Part shown: positions 12,741-24,320 of the stretch, piece after piece | Numbering within the stretch: the stretch's first letter is position 1 | Layout: each line of letters starts with the position of its first letter | Assembly (NCBI GenBank): GCA_948146395.1 | Contig: OX411551.1 | Span: 50,402,997 to 50,466,996 of the forward strand | Direction: 5' to 3' | DNA from: Fragum whitleyi | Taxonomy: Eukaryota; Mollusca; Bivalvia; Cardiida; Cardiidae | DNA length: 64,000 bases | Notes under the pieces: generated by a model | Told to the model about the DNA's origin: nothing | The model's input: only the letters and a program-made list of their open reading frames with translations | Databases searched by the model: none | Program-made: the position numbers and the translations under genes

Positions 12741-13181
12741 AATCCCATTCAAATAAATAAAACATAGGAAATGTTTTCCATAAGAATCTGTAACCTATAT
12801 TAGTACTCTCTGTCATGCACCGTAACATATATTTTATTATATTTTTTCGATTTTTTTATTTTCAGTTGTGATAATAGGGAGGAAAAATATTACAAATTAT
12901 TTCAATTAAAATTATTGTTTGAGATTGCATGAATTTCCAATATGAAACGCATTCTAAAATCTTTTAATGCCTTTACTTTGAAAAATGACACACATTAGTT
13001 CTAATTTCCCTTTAATCTTCAAAGTTCTAGTTATTTACAGGATAAGATATGAAAGTAAATTATTATGCGAAGTATCAGACTGTAAAAGCTACACTTGTCT
13101 TTTTCAAATTCGATGGATAAAAGACATTATTTTGAAAGGCGTAGCGTTTTTGTTTTCCGTAAGTACAGAAATCATGACTGT

Positions 13182-13250
13182 TTTCATTGCGAATCCTTAA
13201 CATGTTTTCATGCAGAGGTATTTGTCCGTTGTAACAGTTCTTAGGGTGTG
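13182..13250 (-). repeat. right 69-bp terminal inverted repeat
   Basis: Mirror of 10096-10164. It is followed directly by the GATAT duplication. Confidence 0.85.
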
Positions 13251-13328
13251 GATATTGAATCAAGCAATCTTTAATTTATAATCATAATTTATAATACATA
13301 AATTATCAGAAATGACTGCAGATATTAA

Positions 13329-13568
13329 CCCTTGTCATGCTGAATCCGGAATATTCCTGCTTTGGCAGGAGCTATAGACCAACATCAGCATGCACATATG
13401 TGCAGGCTGATGTTAGTCTATACCACCTGATTCTCACTTTCAAACCAGAATTGTCAATAGATTTAGTTTTTCAAATAAAAATTGACATACAGTTGGTACT
13501 TTCAGTACTTTTTGCCTTTTGATTTCGATATAAAAAAATTAGTCAAAATTTATTCAGCATGACAAGGG
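13329..13568 (+). mobile_element. piggyBac-like MITE, best-preserved copy
   Basis: 240 bp between two TTAA sites (13325-13328, 13569-13572). The ends are CCCTTGTCATGCTGAAT and ATTCAGCATGACAAGGG, perfect inverted repeats. The internal GCACATATGTGC palindrome matches the copies at 8268 and 18257. Confidence 0.82.
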
Positions 13569-13830
13569 TTAATATTTAACTGATTATATTGACCAATTTT
13601 ATTATTTATTGCCAATATATGGTTAATTATATTGCCAATCCTATAAATTGACAATATTATTGACCAGGTATGAGTGTAATTGGAAATTGGCTCAATTTTA
13701 TTGTCAGTAAAAGCACTTACTAATATGGATTATAAAATAAATGTTCACAGGAACTCGGATGTCCAGATAAGATGGGGGTCAAGTCTCTCAAATCTTTATT
13801 AATCACAGTGAAACCCTATGTTGAGGGTAT

Positions 13831-13866
13831 TCATTTGAACTGTCTTAATAAGACGGTTCAAATGAG
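13831..13866. repeat. short hairpin
   Basis: CATTTGAACTGTCTTAATAA pairs with the following AGACGGTTCAAATG. Likely the core of a small MITE. Confidence 0.5.
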
Positions 13867-14104
13867 TACCAACAACATATGGTTGAAGGAAGGAATGAAG
13901 GAATAATGAAATTTTCAAATTTAAAGTCAAAGTACCCTCTCCATCTGAAGTACTTTGACAGGCTCTATGAGCATAGAAGTCTGATGAATGTTATAAAAAA
14001 ATTGCCTACATTAGTTATCTTTGTAGGAAAATCTATAAATCAAAGTATCATAATTATGGTTAGTGAGATAGCAGTTAAGGTACCCTAAATACTGCACAGT
14101 TTTA

Positions 14105-16699
14105 TTAGCTCACCTGAGCACGAAGTGCTCAAGGTGAGCTATTTTGGTTAGGTGGATGTCCGTCGTCCGTCGTGCGTTGTGCGACGTGCGTCGTGCGACA
14201 TCCGTCGTCAACATTTGCCTTGTATGCACTCTAGAGGCCACATTTTTTGCCCGATCAACCTGAATTTTTGTCAGAACGATTGTCTTGATGAAATCTCAGA
14301 CGAATTTGAAATTGGGTCAACTGGGGTCAAAAACTAGGTCACAGGGTCAAATCTTAGAAAAACCTTGTATGCACTCTAGAGGCCACATTTTTTGCCCCTT
14401 CAACCTGAATTTTGGTCAGAATGATTGTCTTAATGAAATCTCGGACGAGTTTGAAATTGGGTCAACTGGAGTCAAAAACTAGGTCATGGGGTCAAATCAA
14501 AGAAAAACCTTGTATGCAGTCTAGAGGCCACATTTTTTGCCTGATCAACCTGAAATTTGGTCAGAATGATTGTCTTGATAAAATCTCGGACAACTTCGAA
14601 ATTGGGTCAACTGGGGTCAAAAACTAGGTCACAGGGTCAAATCTAAGAAAAACCTTGTATGCACTCTAGTGGCCACGTTTATTGCCCAATCAACCTGAAA
14701 ATTGGTCAGAATGATTATCTTGATGAAATTTTGGACAAGTTCAAATTTGGGTCAACTAGGGTCAAAAACTAGGTCAAGGGGTCAAATCTAAGAAAAACCT
14801 AGTATGCAGTCTAGAGGCCACATTTTTTGCCCAATCAACATGAATTTTGGTCAGAATGATTGCCTTGATAAAATCTCGGACGAGTTTGAAATTGAGTCAA
14901 CTTGGGTCAAAAACAAGTTCACAGGGTCAAATCTAAGAAAAATCTTGTATGCACTCTAGAGGCCACATTTTTTCCCCAATCAACCTGAATTTTGGTCGGA
15001 ATGATTATCTTGATAAAATCTCGGATGAGTTTGAAATTGGGTCAACTGGGCTCAAAAACTAGGTCACAGGGTCAAATCTTAGTAAAACCTTATAGGCACT
15101 CTAGTGGCCTCGTTTATTGCCCAATCAACCTGAAATTTGGTCAGAATGATTGTCTTGATGAAATCTCAAATGAGTTCAAATTTGGGTCAACTAGGGTCAA
15201 AAACTAGGTCACAGGGTCAAATGTTAGAAAAACTTTGTTATCACTCTAGAGGCCACATTTTTTGCCTGATCAACCTGAATTTTTGTCAGAACGATTGTCT
15301 TGATGAAATCTCAGACGAATTTGAAATTGGGTCAACTGGGGTCAAAAACTAGGTCACAGGGTCAAATCTTAGAAAAACCTTGTATGCACTCTAGAGGCCA
15401 CATTTTTTGCCCCTTCAACCTGAATTTTGGTCAGAATGATTGTCTTAATGAAATCTCGGACGAGTTTGAAATTGGGTCAACTGGAGTCAAAAACTAGGTC
15501 ATGGGGTCAAATCAAAGAAAAACCTAGTATGCAGTCTAGAGGCCACATTTTTTGCCTGATCAACCTGAAATTTGGTCAGAATGATTGTCTTGATAAAATC
15601 TCGGACAACTTCGAAATTGGGTCAACTGGGGTCAAAAACTAGGTCACAGGGTCAAATCTAAGAAAAACCTTGTATGCACTCTAGTGGCCACGTTTATTGC
15701 CCAATCAACCTGAAAATTGGTCAGAATGATTATCTTGATGAAATTTTGGACAAGTTCAAATTTGGGTCAACTAGGGTCAAAAACTAGGTCAAGGGGTCAA
15801 ATCTAAGAAAAACCTAGTATGCAGTCTAGAGGCCACATTTTTTGCCCAATCAACATGAATTTTGGTCAGAATGATTGCCTTGATAAAATCTCGGACGAGT
15901 TTGAAATTGAGTCAACTTGGGTCAAAAACAAGTTCACAGGGTCAAATCTAAGAAAAATCTTGTATGCACTCTAGAGGCCACATTTTTTCCCCAATCAACC
16001 TGAATTTTGGTCGGAATGATTATCTTGATAAAATCTCGGATGAGTTTGAAATTGGGTCAACTGGGCTCAAAAACTAGGTCACAGGGTCAAATCTTAGTAA
16101 AACCTTATAGGCACTCTAGTGGCCTCGTTTATTGCCCAATCAACCTGAATTTTGGTCAGAATGATTGTCTTGATGAAATCTCAGACGAGTTCATACTTAG
16201 GTCAACCGGGGTCAAAAACTAGGTCACAGGGTCAAATCTAAGAAAAATCTTGTATGCACTCTAGAGGCCACATTTTTTGCTCAATCAACCTGAAATTTTG
16301 CCAGAATGATTGTCTTGATGAAATCTCGGACAAGTTTGAAATTAGGTCATATGGGGTCAAAAACTAGGTCATAGGGTCAAATCTAAGAAAAACCTTGTTT
16401 GCACTCTAGAGGCCACATTTTTGGCCAATCAACCTGAAATGTGGTCTAATTGATTGTCTAGATGAAATCTCGGACAAGTTCGAAATTTGGTCATCTGAGG
16501 TCAAAAACTAAGTCACGAAATCAATTATAAAAATCCTTGTAAATCAACCTTAAAATTGTAAAAAAAGGATTCTCAATTTGTATTGAAGCAACAGCTTTGT
16601 TTCGCTCAGTCATTCATCATTCTATTTCTCATACTTCATTTGAAAATTTTAGACAGTTCATTCAGGTGAGCGATTAAGGGCCACTATGGCCCTCTTGTT
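14105..16699 (+). mobile_element. pearl/HINE-like tandem-repeat element B
   Basis: Begins TTAGCTCACCTGAGCACGAA, whose AGCACGAAGTGCT core forms a hairpin. A CCGTCGTCCGTCG microsatellite follows, then about sixteen 145-bp tandem units carrying CTCTAGAGGCCACATTTTTT. The end is TCAGGTGAGC (16662-16671, inverted relative to the start), a GGGCCA-CTA-TGGCCC hairpin at 16678-16692 and CTCTTGTT. Same family as element A, in the opposite orientation. No protein is encoded. Confidence 0.78.
14230..16160 (+). repeat. 1,015-bp higher-order duplication (7 x 145 bp)
   Basis: Within element B, the segment about 14230-15145 recurs at about 15245-16160 with a constant 1,015-bp offset and only scattered single-base differences. 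Individual 145-bp units differ far more from one another. This is a block duplication of seven units, either biological or from assembly. Confidence 0.85.
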
Positions 16700-16982
16700 A
16701 GAACTGAAGTTACAATATCTTTGCTCATACATTGACATACAAGTTTGTATTTATATTGGGAAACCAAGCCCTACTATCTTGAAAAAAAAAAGATCAGCAT
16801 CCCCTAGCTTTGTAAGGACATGCATAATTTGCAATAGGGGATTCAGGATTTTTGTAACGGGGCTTCGAATTTATAAGATTTGGGGTTTGTTATCCTATTG
16901 TTACCCATTTTTTATTGAATGTTCCGATGAATTTGAAAGAAATAGGGGAGGTAATTGAACCTCCAAACCCTTCTGGTTTTGC

Positions 16983-17262
16983 CACTGGGCCAACTTATTT
17001 GTTGCCCAAACGGGTCCCGATTTGTTGTTTTTCAGCCGGGCCACAATGAAAAACCAGATCTATGTTCCGGCTAACAAAATGTTGCAAACTGTTTTCAAAT
17101 TAAACCCGTTTTGCCCATGTGTGCACATGCAAAGCGGGGTATATAATTTGAAAAAGTTAAGCAACATCTTGTCAGCCGGAACATATGAGCTGGTTTCTAA
17201 TTGTGGCCAGGCTGAAAAAAAAAGGGGGGACCTGTTTGGGTGACAAATAATTTGGCCCACTG
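16983..17262. mobile_element. 280-bp palindromic MITE
   Basis: The ends CACTGGGCCAACTTATTTGT and ACAAATAATTTGGCCCACTG are inverted. The arms (ATCTATGTTCCGGCTAACAA and a mirror) pair throughout. The core has the CCCGTTTTGCCCATGTGTGC / GCAAAGCGGGG style of P130. Confidence 0.7.
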
Positions 17263-17642
17263 ATTTGCCATTGAGAAGAGGTAAAACTAACACTACTAAA
17301 TTGTTAGATGAAGAAAGTGTATACCTTCAAGCAAAAATTATATGCACTGGTAAATATGACTTGAGTGCAGTATTATTATGCTATAAAAATACCAAAATTT
17401 GACATTTTATCTACAACATCCTTTAGTTAACTAAATTTTTACCAATTCAGTATGCATTCCCTTACATTACAAAGTGGTGAAGAAATATTAAATTTTTTCA
17501 CTTGTCCTTGGTCAAATTTGCAGCTGAATTTCTTTTATCTGACTTGAAAATTCAGTTGTCCAAAATTTCATAAATCTTTCTTTGAATTATGGATATTTTC
17601 TCTGTGAAAAGTTGAATGAAAGGGGCATTTTGCCTCTTGAAC

Positions 17643-17790
17643 AGGGCTTGAAAATTCTTGAAATTTCGACTCTTCCTGCTATACAAGAAAATATAGTATT
17701 ACATTTATTTCATATATGAAATTTTGCTAATATAGATATAGAAGGAAAAAATCATGGAGTAAGAGTGGATGAGTAGAATTTTCAAGCCCT
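17643..17790. mobile_element. 148-bp MITE with 16-bp perfect TIRs
   Basis: AGGGCTTGAAAATTCT at the left is exactly mirrored by AGAATTTTCAAGCCCT at the right. AT-rich interior. Confidence 0.65.
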
Positions 17791-18256
17791 GCTTGAAGCA
17801 CTTTCTAACTCTATCTAATGACTTAGAACTTTAAGTGAAAATAGAAAATCATTTTGACTTGTTACTTGAAATCGCTTTAAATTTGGATTAGTCTGCTTTT
17901 TTGTTCTTAAATTTAGATCGGCACTTGGCCTTGGATAAGTTCCCTAGGAAAATAGATACATTTGCTGGCTAAAAGCCCTGCAAGGGAGGATAAGTTGAGC
18001 ATAGTAATTCCACATATCAAAATGAGACAGAAATAAGAGGTTGAACACATCACAAAAATCTTGATGTCCAAGCACTGAAGCCTTACTTTTGCTGAAATTC
18101 AAATTGTAATCTCATCCCCAGTTCCCTAGTTTTTGGTACACTACTTTAAAGTTTGTTACAATAACTATTTTTACATATTTAAGAAGCTAGAAAAAAACTT
18201 ATTATTCAATTTAAATAAATTCTCATTAACCTTGTTGGAAAATTTATAGATAATTA

Positions 18257-18495
18257 CCCTTGTCATGATGAACCAGGAATATTCCTGCTTTGGCAGGAGT
18301 TGTAGACCAATATCAGCCTGTGCATATGTGCAGTCTGATGTTAGTCTACACCACCTGTTTCTCACTTTCAAACCAGAATTGTCAATAGATTTAGTTTGTC
18401 AAATAAAATTTGACCTACATTTGGTACTTTCAATGCTTTTTGCCCTTTGATGTTGATGAAAATTTTTAGCCAAAATTTATTCAGTATGACAAGGG
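18257..18495 (+). mobile_element. piggyBac-like MITE, diverged ends
   Basis: Same family as 13329-13568: CCCTTGTCATGATGAA to CAGTATGACAAGGG, 239 bp. The flanking TTAA sites have decayed (ATTA, TTGA). Confidence 0.75.
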
Positions 18496-18774
18496 TTGAG
18501 GATGAAAAAAAATGTTCGGCTTCTGTGATTTCAAATAAGAACTTCACAAATGTGTGCACACATTACAGTAGTTTGAATATACTGCTGCAGATCTAGGATT
18601 TCCGTAAAATGGATTGAATTGTATTGAAAAATGGGAGGGGGTTGTTTTTTCAAAATTTACACAATTTTAACCATTGAACTACTGAATTTGCATTTTGTTT
18701 TAAAAAATTTCCTGTTTTTGACTTATCATAACCCTGTCTAAAGAATTATCCACAAAAAGCAAGAAACAGGCAGA

Positions 18775-18850
18775 CAGTGTATGCTAAGATCAGACTGCAC
18801 AAATGTGCAGTCAGCTCTTAGTCAATACTGTCTGTCAAAACTTTGTTCGC
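18775..18850. repeat. hairpin fragment of a piggyBac-like MITE relative
   Basis: CTAAGATCAGACTGCACAAA and TGTGCAGTCAGCTCTTAG are inverted around a short centre. A similar hairpin is at about 55630-55685. Confidence 0.45.
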
Positions 18851-19169
18851 AATACGAATATGTCTAAACCCTTTGCTGTTTAATCCCTGATTTTTACGTG
18901 CCTGTGATTTTATGTTTGAGAAAACATTGTGAAAAAAGAAGAAATTGCTTCTGACAAGCAATTTCTTCTTTTTCCATACTATTTTCTACCCTAATGAATG
19001 GTTATGTTTCAAATTAAATCCACTTTTACTTTTCGTCTGCAAAACCTTTGAATTTGGACAGGTCTAAAATTTTGTAAAACAGGAAAAGTGTTAACTGAAA
19101 TTCTGAACGAAGATGAAATAATTTGGCAGCAGAGGGTGTTCGTCTGAACCTCCCGGACCCCCTCTGGAT

Positions 19170-19268
19170 CACAGGGAAATGTTCCGCTGATTTTTTTAGA
19201 ATATATATGATAATATAGTCTATATTATCATATATGTTCTAAAAAAATCAGCGGAACATTTCCCTGTG
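19170..19268. repeat. 99-bp near-perfect palindrome
   Basis: CACAGGGAAATGTTCCGCTG and its mirror end the arms, with a TATATGATAATATAG centre. Cruciform-capable, probably a MITE. Confidence 0.8.
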
Positions 19269-19395
19269 CTCTGGATCCGCTACTGATATAATACGTTGTT
19301 TCAAGGTCACAGGAAATCCTATACAAACAGATAAAAGATGTTCGGTTTTAATTGAAATTTTCAAAGGATGAAGTTTAGAAAAGTTTAAAACTTAC

Positions 19396-19447
19396 TTTTA
19401 GCCTTGACGCTCGGTCGCACAGGCTTCGGCACGAGTTTACTATCCAT
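19396..19447 (-). CDS. candidate host first coding exon (partial, 17 codons)
   Basis: On the minus strand an ATG at 19447 follows an A-rich context (AACAAAATGG). It opens a short basic, proline-containing peptide beginning MDSKLVPKPVRPSVKAK. A consensus splice donor (A|GTAAGT, GT at 19395-19394) follows directly, before an in-frame stop. The exon is GC- and CpG-richer than its surroundings. No family is recognised and no downstream exon was found on the minus strand. A chance ATG-plus-donor is the alternative. Confidence 0.35.
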
Positions 19448-19690
19448 TTTGTTTGCGACGATAAAATTAACACAAATTCACTTATTTTTAACTTTTGATT
19501 TCAAAACAAAAGAATAGAAAATCGTTAAAAACCATCCAACCTGCGAAATACGACTCATTAAAGTTTATTACCTTGCAGACGACAACTTTCGCCTGTCTTC
19601 GGGTTTCTCCGGTTAATGGTCAAAATGGTTTCACGACTTTTGACGGGTTGACAATATTGGTGTTCGGTAGAGTCACGTGATAAAGGGCGG
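19448..19690 (-). promoter_or_regulatory. possible promoter region of the candidate exon
   Basis: A local rise in CpG dinucleotides with a CACGTGA E-box-like site near 19673, upstream of the candidate minus-strand exon. No TATA box is obvious. Weak support. Confidence 0.2.
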
Positions 19691-19912
19691 GTTTGATTAA
19701 CACTGTCGCGCTAGATATTTGCCAAATGGAATTTGAAAGAATGGAATCTTTGTAAAAGTTATCTTTGCTTAGATTCTATAACCTTTCCTTTTCATTTTTG
19801 TTATCACATAAGAGAGTGAATTGGAATTACTACATGGATAACCTTTAAATAATTTGGTGAGCAGGGAATATACTACTAAACTTTTGTTAGGATCACACAC
19901 GGACCCTAAATA

Positions 19913-20193
19913 TATGTGACCCGTCATGCGAAACGGAACTTTCTGGAAACTCTATGAAATAAATAATAGAAAAAAGCTCTTTTTTGAAGAGAGCTTGAGT
20001 CAACATCGGTGAACCAGATGTCGTTTTTCTAAAATTCTTATATCGAAAGGTAGAATGATAATTCTAGATTAAGAAAATCATCTAAGTTTGAAATGTTAAG
20101 ACCCTAGACAGCCTGCGCGATCCGCGCAGTCTGACTAGAATCGACACTTTACGCAGTACCCAGATGGTCCCTTTTCGCGAGACGGGTCACATA
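19913..20193. mobile_element. MITE, family G270 (TATGTGACCCGTC ends)
   Basis: TATGTGACCCGTCATGCGAA at the left mirrors TTCGCGAGACGGGTCACATA at the right. The internal palindrome is GCCTGCGCGATCCGCGCAG. Other copies are at 27596, 39917 and 46966. Confidence 0.75.
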
Positions 20194-20282
20194 TATAGAA
20201 TAGAATAGAATATTTTATTAACCAATTAAGGACCCTCACGGGCATAATTTGACATTTTACAATACAAAACAATATAATACGT

Positions 20283-20407
20283 ACTTAATGTTTTGTATGA
20301 AAAAAAATCTACCGAAGTTGTGGGAATTGATAATTGTCGAGGATTTGCCGAGACAATTATCAATTCCTACAACCGAGTTAAATATTTTTTTCATACAAAA
20401 CACTAAG
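20283..20407. repeat. 125-bp palindrome
   Basis: ACTTAATGTTTTGTATGA is mirrored by TCATACAAAACACTAAGT. The arms continue through ATTGATAATTGTC. Probably a MITE. The plus-strand frame across it is spurious. Confidence 0.75.
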
Positions 20408-23079
20408 TGCGACTTATATTTATCTTATAACCTATATTTGTCTTGTTTTCGTCGACGTTTATACCAGAAATGCAAGTTTCTACAAATAACCGCATTATGT
20501 CATTGTACTAAAAATATCGATGTGATATCATAAAAAATATCATATGGGATGTTATCATACGGATATTTGTATAGTTATAAGATAAACATGTATATTGAGA
20601 CTCTCTGGATCACAACTGAATTTATTTTATTTACCCAGAATTATATTCATTCCATCTGAAATAATTGTCTTTCCATCTTCTATCAATATGTTAGCTCGGC
20701 TTTTATTGGAAAAACAATGGCGGATCCAGAATTTCTTTACAGGGGCTTCGATACTATTATTTTATTGTTCTTCTGCCAAATTGGCGAGCATTACAATTAT
20801 AACAAAACATTTGAGCAAATTGAAATACATGGAAAGCTGGCAATCAGAGAAAGTTTGGAGAGAGAGACAGACTGAGTAAAGAAGGGAAATGACAAACATA
20901 ATAACAAATTCAAAATCATGTACATATAAACAGGAAAACACAACCCCCGTTACCATGACACTTTTACGAAGAAATCATGACTAAACCATGAAAAAACTCG
21001 TTGATGTAAGGAAAATTAGTGTGTAAATTCTAAGAAGATGGAATAGTCTTTAAGAGGTGATCCATTACTGATTGTTGAAGATTGTAAAGCCATGTTAGAG
21101 AGCTCTTTTTAGGGACAGGAAGCGAATGTCATGATAACGAAGGGCAGAATAACGTTACGAAATCAAAGTGCTGTCAGCACTGTAAATCGTACATCATTGA
21201 GAGGCTGGGATAGTGCAATAGTTCGCCAATCAAAAGGGCTCGAATTTGGACAATAAAAGTTGGTAAAATCTTTAAATTTGTGAGTTTTTTGTCTTAACAC
21301 TCCATCTTTTCGAGGACATCGCCAGCTCATCCAACCTCGTGGGTCCGATTTTGAAAGTTTGCTGATTCGATAGCCCTCTGCTAGTCTAAATTATTTCTTA
21401 GCAGATTTTTACGTTTTTATAATGAGCACGCGCCAAGCTAAAAGCTTGTCTATTAATATTATTCCTCTCTCTATAGAGTTTAAAAGCCTGTTTAGCAACA
21501 AACATTTTTCATTAAACTATTTACAATTTTGATTACCGACATGTTTGTATTTCAAGCATTGGGTTTTCCCAAATACTGTAAATGCATTTTCCACCAAGAA
21601 ACACGTGAAATCGCCAACTATGCTATTTATATCTTTGGTTTCTGACCAATCGATTAAATCTAGCAGCACTCTATGGGGAAATTCAAATGGAAGCCCGGGA
21701 GTCGCGTTAGATGATGTAATAATCTAAAATTGACTGTAATATGCATGCGCAGAAAGGGCATTCATGTGAACGCAGTTACCCACTGGTGGTAGTAAACAAA
21801 CTTCACATTTACCGCTACAATAATTAATTCACCATGAAATATCGTTATTCCTTCAAGAACTGTGATAAACTCGTGCAAAATACTTTATAAATTAAGAAAA
21901 AAGTATTTGCCTTTTAAAGTTAAAGAGAATATTTGTTTTGTGTAATCGAATTGTTGTGCACTATTTTCGACGCCATTTTGGAACCCAAGTAACACCGGCC
22001 TGACCCAGGATCAGAAGCGTCGAGGTTGAAAGGTTAAAATGACATCACTAGTGTCGAAACCAAGGTCGTTCTGATGGAAACCCGGTTAACTCGGGTCGAA
22101 ACCGAGTCCGATATGAACTTACCCTATGATTATTCATGAGTTGTTCTAAAAATAGATCGCTCTTGCTGCTAACTCGAGTCGAAACCGAGTCCGATATGAA
22201 CTTACCCCTATATCAGTTTATCGTATGTTTTTGTCGGTTTATTTGTTGTTGAATAATTTTTCTTCATACTCAAATTTGAATTTAATGAAAATAGGATTGG
22301 AGCTTGATCAGAGTGCTCATTGAAATCAAATATTTCAAAATTACAAAATTATTTCTATTTGTTAACACATGCGAAAAAAAAGTAAACTTCCCACGCTCCC
22401 TGTTTGAGTGCAGACGACTATTGACTAATGACAAACAAGTTAATTGACACATTTCGAGCAGACGATGTCCATTTGTTTACCACGTGGTCTGAATTTACGC
22501 GTGGGTTTTGACCGAGTGATAATCATTACAGAATTTGATTGGCTGTCAGCCCTACAACTGGTAAATGACCGTTCGAGAAAGTTCAGAGCAGTAATATTGT
22601 AAGTGCTACAAATTAATTATACAGTTTACCTATTGTACGTTCCAACTCCTTTACTCAACCGAAAATATTGTTATAAACACTGAAAATACTAACTGGTAAT
22701 TACTAAAAGCGAAAATTACATCAAATTTTGTACTAGCCTCTTCTCTATTTGTCGAAAAGTAAATAAGGTATAAACAAAGTTTGTAGATTGTGACTGAAAA
22801 GGCCGTTTCTTCGGTGTTTGAAAACACATAATTTGGTTTGAACACATTGCTCAGAAGATAATGGTAAAAATGTAGTGGGTCAAACAGACTGGATTTCTGG
22901 AAAACGGTAGATATAAATCTACTGCTTCGCAGTACGATTTAAAAAATAATAATAAGTAAATATATACACAGACCGAGCAGCAAAACACAAAAAAGGGAGA
23001 CAAACAGACAAGCCACATTGCAAATCTACACCCATCGGACAGATTCGAAAGACGAGAACTGTGATCCATCACCTGACAA
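20408..23079. other. stretch without a recognised gene
   Basis: AT-rich sequence apart from the direct repeats at 22.1 kb. The short frames (20595-20879, 21545-21727, 22651-22845) have no family character. No splice-flanked exon was convincing. Confidence 0.5.
22087..22207 (+). repeat. direct repeat pair, about 38 bp, 83 bp apart
   Basis: The stretch TAACTCG(G/A)GTCGAAACCGAG followed by TCCGATATGAACTTACCC occurs at 22087-22124 and at 22170-22207 with one mismatch. Confidence 0.75.
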
Positions 23080-23518
23080 TACAGTTAATAACATCGTGAA
23101 TTGACATTCACCTCAATCATAAACATTATAAATTGCTCACTCAGCGCTCAAATCATTCATTCCAAACACTCACTCAACCATTCAAAAACAAACAAACCCA
23201 TTGAAAAATATAGAATCAACAACGTCATTTAAAATAAATTTTGACAGGAAAAATTCGCGATTCCACTGATATAATTCAAATTGTTAGCGTCGCATAGGTT
23301 CTTGAAGAAATAGGAAGGTATGTATAAAACTCGTATGCATATTCCATTAAAGTGAGATAATCAATATAGCTAATATTGTTCATCCTGAACAAAATTTGCT
23401 ATATAGGATTACCTCCCATTAAATTCACTCAAAATTCGCTCCACACACTCATTCTATTTCATTCCTAAATCATTCCAAAATCATTCACCTTGTCAAATTC
23501 ACTATGTTGTTAACTGTA
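23080..23518 (+). mobile_element. F440 MITE copy
   Basis: Begins TACAGTTAATAACATCGTGA and ends ATGTTGTTAACTGTA. The TA at each outer end acts as the duplication and CAGTTA...TAACTG as the termini, a Tc1/mariner-like arrangement. The internal part has CATTCATTCC, then a hairpin around TTCATCCTGAACAAAATTTG. Family length is about 440 bp. Confidence 0.78.
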
Positions 23519-23999
23519 CCACAATGGGACTTTTACACTGGCCATCTCTATGTTGACACTGAATATGTCTTTTTGAAACTTGACGAGTGTGTCAATCACG
23601 ACAAGAGCTGTTCTTTCTAACGAAGGAAATTCCTCTTGAAGTATTTCTGTAAGAATTATGCCCCTTTTTAATTCAGATGGTTTACATTATCCAGCACCCG
23701 CAGCCTAGCATTGGGCACTGCAAAAGCATTGATCTTGCTGCAATTGTGATTATTTTCTCTATAAGAAAAAGAATAGATATGAATTGCTTCAGTTAGGATT
23801 AAAATTCCCGAGTAAAGGAAATCAGTGGGCATTAATTTTGATCCCTAGCAAAAGTTGAGTAGTATTTTTCATGTTCCGTGATAAATATCCTGCTTATAAG
23901 TAAGTTGTAAGGAAAGAATAAAACAAATGATAACATATCTTATTTTCCCACTAAGTCTCGTTGGTATTCTCAGTTAATGTATGCATAAAACGTTTGAAA

Positions 24000-24095
24000 A
24001 CGTCTAAAAATGACGCCCTGCTTTGCACGTCGGTTCACGTGCAAAGCGGGGTGCCAATTTTAAACGTTTGCGAATGTTTTCATCTTGCACGTCGG
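24000..24095. mobile_element. palindromic MITE core, family P130
   Basis: CCCTGCTTTGCACGTCGG is mirrored by TTCACGTGCAAAGCGGGG. ACGTTT/AAACGT arms flank it. Confidence 0.6.
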
Positions 24096-24320
24096 TCTTG
24101 AAAGAGCAGCGTGTAGATAAATGTTGGAAATAGTTCAAAAAGCCCGAGGTATTGAAACAAGGTGATAAGGTTGGAGGAATAACAAGTGTGAATGGCCGAG
24201 GGTTAGAATGTGAAATGATCGGTTTATTACAGATAGAGATAGATTGCATAGAGAAACATGTTAATTGTACCGTAAGAAAAGGCTGTGTCCTTTTCTAGGT
24301 GAAAGTTTGTTTTTTATGGG

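Larger units (their letters stand above)
10096..13250. mobile_element. 3.15-kb DNA element with 69-bp TIRs and 5-bp GATAT duplication
   Basis: The first 69 bp (10096-10164, beginning CACACCCTAAGAACTG) match the reverse complement of 13182-13250 with one mismatch. GATAT flanks both ends (10091-10095 and 13251-13255). The interior has no convincing transposase; its frames are short. It contains a tandem-repeat element (about 10896-11545) and other repeats, so it is a composite non-autonomous element. A 5-bp duplication with 5'-CAC ends is compatible with the Transib/RAG group, but this is not demonstrated. Confidence 0.8.

Noticed and set aside
14152..16222. Series of overlapping plus-strand frames of about 61-71 codons with similar sequence
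   Set aside because: They are translations of the 145-bp tandem units of element B; the repetition is in the DNA and stops fall at each unit.
20249..20533. 94-codon plus frame
   Set aside because: Runs through the 125-bp palindrome at 20283-20407; coding both arms of a hairpin is not plausible.
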